Source: Bradysia coprophila (taxonomy: Eukaryota; Arthropoda; Insecta; Diptera; Sciaridae). Taken from it: a DNA stretch of 64,000 bases. The DNA is taken from contig NW_023503493.1 of assembly GCF_014529535.1 (NCBI RefSeq), positions 13,362,001-13,426,000 of the forward strand. Reading direction: 5' to 3'. This document shows positions 57,012-64,000 of the stretch, in pieces. The position numbers and the translations under genes were made by a program. The notes beneath the pieces were generated by a model, which was not told the origin of the DNA, did no database searches, and saw only the letters and a program-made list of their open reading frames with translations. The number at the start of each line of letters is the position of its first letter. The stretch's first letter is position 1.

Positions 57012-59067
57012 CTAGAGATGCGGGAAAACAGGAAAAGTATTGCATTCAATAACCTTTGAACAACTCAAATTGTGACAACAATATCAGACCTCTCACTTCT
57101 CCTTATTTTCCTTATTCTCCTTATTTTTGATGAACCCTCCTAAATCCTCCTTATTTTTAGTAATTTCTCCTATTTTCCTACTTTTTCGACAAAAAAACGA
57201 ATGAACATAGGAAAATTACCTCATTATCGACACAAGCTTATGCACATTTATTGGCTGGAACTAGAACGTTAGTGAATACAACCGTTTTAAATGAAAAAAT
57301 TTCGCTCGCTTCGCTCACATATTAATTTATATCCAAACAGTTACCAATTATTGATTAAGAACAGTGGAACACTTACAATGTCGTTATATGAGCTAGACCT
57401 AGAGAGAATCATTGTGATATGAATAGTTCTATCAAGTCGAAAGAATTATTAAATGCAAGGAGCTCAACCGCTGGACTTCAATGTGTAACTCTATGATTCA
57501 AATATTTGATCTTGTATCTGAAAAAACATTTAGCATGCAACCCCATACAACAGTGCTCTAGTTATACAGAGTAGCATGATTGATTCTTCTAAGTGGGAAG
57601 TGATATTTCAGCTTATAAGTGTTAGATCTAACACTATATGTAAGACTGTATTACCCAAGAGAATCGCATTTCAATCCCATATTTTACAAAGATTCGCAGA
57701 TTAAATCAGATTCTGTTTTTTTTTCACGTTTCGATTTGGCAACGGGCTGTGGATACATTCATGAAGCTCGGACGAAGACAACTACGAATAAAGTGAACAC
57801 AAGTCATTCGATTTTTCACAACTGAGCCTTAAATATTTTGTGCATTTTTTAGGATAAGTAGCTGTTTAGTATTTCTGAACCTACTTTTTCACGACAATCA
57901 AAACCTTCTTAATTCACATCCTTCTTTTTCAAAAATTCCTCATTATTCCAAACCACTCCAATGATGGTTTTGGAAACGGGCATTTTACGACTCAAGCTGA
58001 ATATGAGTAAATTTTCTAAAAATGTCGTCTAATGAAACAGACTATAAGTCGCTTGTGGCTAAGCTAGAACGTTTTACAAACGAATTAGTTTGTTGTTTTA
58101 GTCCTTCTTCTTCTTTACGACTCCACAAAAAAATTTACCTTTAGCATATTAATGCATAACTGTATCGTTTGTCATTCGAAAAGTCTTTATTTGTAAAAGT
58201 TTTGTTTCATAAATTTTTAAATAATTTTGGCGATCATTTCTTTGATAACAGTCACGAATCTCCTTATTTTATGAGTATGAAAACCTCCTGAATCCTCCTG
58301 ATTTAAAAAAAAATTTCCTCCCTATTTCTGAATTAAGGAGCTCATTTTTGGCGTGGGAGGTCTGCAATATTTTTCACATCGGTAACCATTTACAACAATT
58401 ATTTCATCTGAAGAGTTAAGTAAGAAAATTGCACAAAAAAGGAAATCCGCTGTTTTCCTGACTACTGTTCTACGAAACCATCAAATAGATTTTTCTGATT
58501 AGTCTCGTCAATACCCTCCATTTAACATGTCGGCCATCATTTTTGAGCGAAAACTTCCGGAGATGCACGTGGAAAACACCGTAAACAAGCTGTTTTGCTT
58601 GCTTTCTCTGAAATTTAATTATTCTGATTCGTCTCGTTAATACCTTTCATACGACACTATTTTTGATCAAAAACATCCAGAGATATGCTTGAAAAGCTAG
58701 TGAAAGACAAAACAAATCAAAATAGAACAAAACAAAATCACTTTTCCTGGAATTTGACTCCAAACTTCTATACCTGTTTTGGAGTACTTCCCGTTGAGTA
58801 GCGACAACGTGATTACGCTAGAAAGTTAGGTGGGCACCCAAAACAATTCGGGTCTCAAAACAGTCGGCGTATTTCCCTGTTTCTAACTGTTTTCCGACTG
58901 TCAGGATAACAGCGAATTTAATCTTTTTGTGTAATTTTATTACTTAAATCTTTAAATGAAATAATTGTTATAAATAGTTAATAGATTGTGAAAGTTGTTG
59001 TTGTCACAATTTGAGTGCTTAAAGGTCTTTGAAGGATATACTTTTCCTGTTTTCCCGCATCTCCACT
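57012..59067. mobile_element. Nonautonomous DNA element with about 80-bp terminal inverted repeats
   Basis: The left end reads GAGATGCGGGAAAACAGGAA and continues to CTCAAATTGTGACAACAA. The right end, read on the minus strand from 59067, gives GGAGATGCGGGAAAACAGGA and also reaches CTCAAATTGTGACAACAA. A second inverted pair lies inside (CAGACCTCTCAC near 57087 with GGGAGGTCTG near 58355). The 1.9-kb interior has no transposase frame. Confidence 0.75.
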
Positions 59068-60179
59068 AAGAATTCGTTTGTTATTAAGCAAATCATCGTC
59101 TCTACAGGAAGTTTCCTCTCGTCAGTTTTTCTTCCGGAAGTCATCGATTTCTACTAAATAGTGCAGGTGCTTGTGAAATTTACTTCTTCTAGGAACCGAC
59201 GACTTTTAGAAGATACGAAGAGGGCTTTTTGGTCCAGGTCCTTGTGTCGAAAAAAGAGGCTCAGAGTGCACTAATTTCTTTAAGATTTTTTTTTGTTCCA
59301 TGTTGTTTGCCATGAAGAGTTGTGGTATATCTACGTATCGTTGATTGATCTAGAAAAAGCTTTCAAAATCTGTATTAGGACATACATGAGTTTCCCATAT
59401 GAGTTTTAAGAGTACCCCGTTTACAAAAATGGATTAGAAATAGCCAGGGGAAATGAAATGGCTTCAAAGGTGATGAATTTTCCGGGACACTTTTTGGAAG
59501 AATCCTCAATACCTACTCCATTCCGACTCCTCCAAAGGAAAAATCGCTGTAATTTGGGTCATTTGCTAAATGAACAACTGTAACGTGCTCTCCAGTGATG
59601 GTTGTCCGATTTTGGAATTAATGCTAATCTTTGACGAGTGAGTGTGATGCTCCGCATTGAAGGTTCCTCAATTTTGGGAATCGAATTGACCCGATCATGT
59701 ATCTGAACTTCCAATTCCAACATACTTATGTAAGATTGGGTGAGCGACACTATCCGTTCGCAACGCTACTCTACTAGTCTGTGATACATCCGACGAATTC
59801 TTCGGGTGGCCAAAAGTACGACAAAAATATTTTTATATGGTAAAATTGAAGAAAAACCGGTTTTTCGCTCAAGTCAGGGTGGGCAATGCACACCTGTGCC
59901 CGTTAGTAGCTACGGGCCTGGTTGTTCGTAATATTTTAACTCTATTTTTTAACCATTAGCGAACTCAAGCTTTTCAGTGTATTATATTATATAAACGTTC
60001 TCTAATCGTTTGTTGCGTGTTTGATGGGTTTACTGGTTTAGGTAATATACACTTTTGAGCGAAATCAATTTTCCACATCGATGAACTAATGTAAAATGAG
60101 CTACAATCCAAATATACATAAGGTCATCTCCGTCATCTATCAAATTCACATCCAATTATTCAGTATTTCTGATTACACA
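59068..60179. other. Intergenic DNA before the DUF1091 pair
   Basis: No gene was recognised. A partial CAGGGCCGTAG-type MITE end (CTACGGGCCTGG) occurs at about 59910. The last 120 bp resemble the corresponding upstream part of the second DUF1091 gene (ATTTTCCACATCGATG in both). Confidence 0.5.
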
Positions 60180-61101
60180 ATGAAGCTTTTAACAATCCTT
60201 GTGAGTCTTCTGCTGCTTCTATTCTTTTTCGAATGTATCAATTCGAATGAGGTGACGCTACTTTTCCAATATGATCAATGAAAGTTTTGCTATGAGTCTA
60301 ATCGTACTTTGATCATTAATTAAATCATTGTTTTACGACGATTATGATATGGCATCAGTACGATGCATAATGTGCACCTCGTTAAACGAGTGAATCTTTG
60401 CAGCATCAGTACTAAGTCTAAGAAATTGTAACTCGTGAAACACGGTGCGCGGTTTTAAATGATTTTTTTAATGTTTTCAGTACATTACCATTTTCCTTCA
60501 AAAGTGCTTAGCGACCGGCAATATAAATTATTGCAACGTTACAAATCGGTGCCGGCCGCTAAATCGTACATCAAAAATGACCTCAATGGAGTTTCGTTTT
60601 CGGCCAGGATTGAAACTGGAAGCACCAATCGATGTAATCTCCAGTGGGGCTAACTACACTATCGAATTAATGAACAATCTAATCGACTTACACAGATCGA
60701 AGTAATTGCATACAAAAAGTATCGAACCGTATACCGTCAGACCATGTTGAAATTGAAGACAGAGTTGTGTGCTCAACTAAGCCGCACGGAGCATCCATTC
60801 TTTAAGAAACTTTTTAAACCAAAAAGGAAAGGAAATATGTTGGATCCGTGTCCGCTTAGCGTACGATTGAAAATTTGACTAAATGGACTAACAAAACGAA
60901 TGCAGAATAAAAATGGTTAAATTCTAGGGTCGCCGATATTTCAAACCGTACATTTCCACACATGACTACGTTCCATTGGTGCCAGTTGGAGAATGGAGAG
61001 TGGATTTCATTTTATGGAAAAATATAAACGATTCGAACGAATTTATTGGGTCCTGGTCTGATTTTTATGAAATTAAACCTACGAGTGCACTTGAGTTTTG
61101 A
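60180..61101 (+). CDS. Secreted DUF1091 (MD-2-like) protein, copy A
   Basis: Small secreted protein resembling the insect DUF1091 family, which is related to ML/MD-2 lipid-binding and CheA/CheB proteins. Exons: 60180-60251, 60481-60633, 60696-60860 and 60928-61101, giving 187 residues with all introns phase 0. Exon 1 is a textbook signal peptide (MKLLTILVSLLLLLFFFECI). Exon 2 has paired cysteines and CRPLNRTSK; exon 3 has ELCAQLSRTEHPFFKK and GNMLDPCP; exon 4 has RYFKPYISTHDYVPLVPVGEW, the typical family end. Every exon length equals that of copy B, which confirms the model. AATAAA at 61107-61112 follows the stop. Not visible as one open frame. Function inferred only at family level. Confidence 0.85.
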
Positions 61102-62725
61102 TTTTTAATAAAAATTTGTTAAGGTGATGCTGGTTATAGAATACATTTTATGAGACACAGCAGAATGCGCCACCAGCAATATCACGTTTTTTACAATTGA
61201 CGACACAATGACAAACGTCACATTTATCCTAACTGTGCCTACACACAACGACTTATGCGAAAATATTCACAGCAACACCAAATGGCAAATTATTCCGTTT
61301 TGTCAGCTCTTCGTTCATGAAATCAGATGAACTGTCAATTTGGCATCAGCCAAATTGAAATTTTTCAACTTTGCTAACGTATCTTTCCAGTCAATTTCCA
61401 ACACAACAACTCGCCACAACAAGTATTTGATGAAACTCTATCAATGTAGTGAAGATTTTGTTTTCTGGCGTAAGTTCTACACTTCAAAGCGTATACAACA
61501 AACCTTTCTCATATCAGGTAATGTACACTGGGTAAATTTCATTGAAGTGCAGGTTTTGCCACATATGGTCTCTTACCAGTTTATGCCTCGGTTTATGCTA
61601 GAAGTAGCATCAGCCGGTAAAAGACCACCTGTTGTGAATTCCGCACTCCAGTGACCCAGCTTAACAATATGACATATACGGGAAGAATATGGTTGCGTTG
61701 CCATTTGGGATGTCACTCGCACTGTTGCCTCTTTGTATACAAACAGTTATTCTGCTGTGTGACAGGGCCTATTTTTAGTAATTTATTTCCTTTAAAATTC
61801 CTAAGTTTAGTCATTCAAAGAATGTTTAGGAAAATGGATAAAAAATGATTTTGCGCGTTTTCTATTTATGTGACCCCAGTTTAATTGTTGTATGTAAATC
61901 AGTTAGTTTTGGATTAGTGGAATCCAGCCGGAGATTACGAACAGAATTACGTAAAATATGTGGTCCTAGCATGAAATACGTAATATTTGTTAGTGTGAAT
62001 TTTTCCCTATGTGCTTACTTGAATAATCAATAAATAATCAAAGTGAACTTTCTCATGCCTCACGACATCACATCTAGTGACGAAACTACCTCTTTTCGCA
62101 AATTGTTGCATAAATTACTATTTCAATGTGTTAGTACGAAATTCAGATTATAGCACTACTTTCTATTACTTCTCAACGGGAAGTGATTTCATTAACACGT
62201 CCCAACTTCCATCCGGATTTTTTTTTTCATTTATCATCACATAGACGTGCAGACCGGAAATAGAAACATAACATAGTGGGAGAAAATTGGACTACCCAAA
62301 AGGAACCAAGAACACACAGAAAGGGTTACCACTTCTTCTTTAATTTTTGATAATCTTAACTAGTTTTTGGTCCAAGGTTGGGTAAGCTTCTGTACGCTAG
62401 CAACGAAATTGTCAGTTGAAACTGACCTGAAGTAAACATTTCGGGTTCAGGTTCATTCAATTTCAATTCGAACCTGACCTAATTCAAAGCAAACTGACCT
62501 GACCTGCTAGAGCTAGTTGGTAATATTTTTGAGGTTTTGTTGTATTGTATACATACGTTTGTTTTGATTATTTTCGGTTCAGTGAATCAGTTGATATTAA
62601 ATTTAATTGCAAACAATTTTCCACATCGATGGACTCATGCAAAATGATCAACAATCCAAATATAAAGTTCTAGTATATAATATCTGCTATGATCACCTCT
62701 AAATTAGTATATTTCTGACAACACG
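61102..62725. other. Spacer between the tandem DUF1091 genes
   Basis: Contains AATAAA of copy A at 61107-61112 and, from about 62610, the upstream part of copy B. An open frame at 61340-61654 shows no recognised domain and is not supported. Confidence 0.5.
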
Positions 62726-63785
62726 ATGAAATTATTAGCAAACATTGTGGCACTTCTGCTGCTCCTATTATTTATCAAATGTATAAATTCGAATCAGGTA
62801 AGGCTTCTTTTTCGGGAGTAGGAAAGCTGATTTTGTGCAACGTCGTGCCTAAAGACTCATTGGATTTAAGTGGCAGATAAGTAAAGCAAGCTTTTCTCGA
62901 ACGAATTTCCACTATCCCTACTTACTCTCTATCCTGTATCGTAATAAAAAATCATTTCGATACAAAGAAGGGTTGGAATGGGGTTTCTACGATAAAATGT
63001 TGTCTGTGCATTAACTAATAAATAAATTAATTAATTTTAAGTGGTACGGCATTTGGAACAAATTCTAATAAATATGTAACCCGTTGTCTCGTTGAACAAG
63101 CTAAATTTGTAGCATTAAAGTCCTCAGCAACGTGATGCCCAATATACTGAGTCCTTTCTTGATATTTTCAGTTTATTTCCGTTGTCCTTCAAAAGTGCTT
63201 AGGGACTAGCAGCAAAAAATATTGCAACGTTTCCAATCGGTGCCGGCCGCTAAATCGTACATCAAAACTGACCTCAATGGATTTTTTTTTTCGTCCAGGA
63301 CTGAAACTGGAAGCACCAATCTATGTAATTTCCCGTAACTACACTTTCGAATTTCTAAGAAGTTTTAATCAAATTTACAGATCGAAGTAATTGCGTACAA
63401 AAAGTATCGAACCGTATACCGTCCGAATATGGTCAAATTGAAGATAGAATTGTGTGCTCAACTGAACCACACGGACCATCCATTCTTTAAGAAAACTTGG
63501 AGATTAGAAATGAAAGGAAACATGTATGATCCGTGTCCGATTAGCGTACGAGTGAAAAAAAATTTATTAACATGTGTAACGAGCGATTTTTGAAGAAATG
63601 ATGACTTCTAGGGTCATCGATATCTCAAACCGTACATTTCCTCACACGAATACTTTCCATTGGTGCCAGTGGGTGAATGGAGAGTGGATTTTACTCTATC
63701 GAAAAATATAAACGATTCGGATGAGTTTCTTGCGTCATGGTCCGATTTTTATGAAATTAAACCTACGAGTGCTCTTGAATTCTGA
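62726..63785 (+). CDS. Secreted DUF1091 (MD-2-like) protein, copy B
   Basis: Tandem paralogue of copy A. Exons: 62726-62797, 63172-63324, 63381-63545 and 63612-63785; lengths 72, 153, 165 and 174 nt are identical to copy A, again 187 residues. Signal peptide MKLLANIVALLLLLLFIKCI; exon 2 shares KYCNVSNRCRPLNRTSK; exon 3 shares IEVIAYKKYRTVYRP and MYDPCP; exon 4 shares RYLKPYISSHEYFPLVPVGE and ends EIKPTSALEF like copy A. Intron 1 is longer (374 versus 229 nt). All cysteines of copy A are kept, and differences are mostly conservative, so both copies are probably under selection. The rare exon 3 donor GTACGA is shared by both. Confidence 0.85.
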
Positions 63786-63930
63786 TTTTTTTACATATAT
63801 TGTTCAAGGTGGTGGTTTCGAAAAATTTCTTTTATTGCATTGGCGTGAATACATCAACATTAAATGCTGTTTTTCGAAGTATTATACCCAACGTTATTCC
63901 CAGTAGTTAAGCACCTAGGTTAATTTTATT

Positions 63931-63972
63931 ATGACCTCTAGGTTCATTATTACCCTAGAGGTCATAATCATC
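63931..63972. repeat. Short perfect inverted repeat
   Basis: TATGACCTCTAGG is mirrored by CCTAGAGGTCATA around a short loop, just downstream of DUF1091 copy B. It may be a tiny MITE remnant or a transcript-end hairpin. Confidence 0.5.
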
Positions 63973-64000
63973 CAATTTTCAAGTATAAAAACTCAACCTG

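Noticed and set aside
60459..60653. 64-codon frame overlapping exon 2 of DUF1091 copy A
   Set aside because: Wrong frame: the spliced frame carries the cysteines and NRT motif and is conserved in copy B, while this frame is not.
61340..61654. 104-codon frame between the DUF1091 genes
   Set aside because: The region is not conserved around the other gene copy, no domain is recognised, and the frame is probably chance.

Overview
The window is nuclear DNA of an insect, most likely a dipteran. The evidence is spliced genes with short introns (about 60 to 80 nt), typical metazoan housekeeping proteins (RPB7, RpL32), a Tsp97E-type tetraspanin, an Axin, and a tandem pair of genes of the DUF1091 type that is expanded in flies. 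A lower dipteran (gnat-like) genome would fit the AT-rich, hairpin-transposon-rich intergenic DNA, but that narrower placement is inference. All exon joins given here were derived by eye from GT/AG sites, reading-frame continuity and family conservation.

Layout. 1-2.7 kb (minus): ABCB6-type ABC transporter, 3' end cut by the window edge. 5.2-6.0 kb (plus): RNA polymerase II subunit RPB7, complete in five exons. 9.5-10.0 kb (minus): ribosomal protein L32. 14.9-16.6 kb (minus): a Tsp97E/TSPAN13-like tetraspanin whose last exon lies 870 bp from the rest. 17.0-19.0 kb (minus): a 5'-truncated non-LTR retrotransposon with an intact reverse transcriptase frame. 19.8-21.1 kb (minus): a LACTB-like serine hydrolase, head to head with 22.1-25.0 kb (plus) SGSM3-like TBC-SH3-RUN protein. 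31.0-32.8 kb (minus): a seven-exon ankyrin-repeat gene with an N-terminal hydrophobic segment. 49.1-51.7 kb (plus): Axin, possibly with noncoding first exons up to 19 kb upstream, in which case the ankyrin gene lies inside an Axin intron. 60.2-61.1 and 62.7-63.8 kb (plus): two tandem DUF1091 genes with identical exon lengths.

Between the genes the DNA is dominated by inverted-repeat elements: large fold-back elements (27.0-28.5, 43.8-45.1, 47.8-48.2, 57.0-59.1 kb), many short hairpin MITEs (two with clear 8-bp target duplications of hAT type), a SINE-like family with a TTAGA-type tail, a decayed RTE-like LINE 3' end with an AAG tail, and a broken OTU-domain remnant.

The genes are mostly unrelated housekeeping or signalling genes and form no evident pathway. 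No tRNA, rRNA, CRISPR array or operon-like system was seen. The least ordinary content is the modular ankyrin gene, the DUF1091 pair and the fold-back elements.
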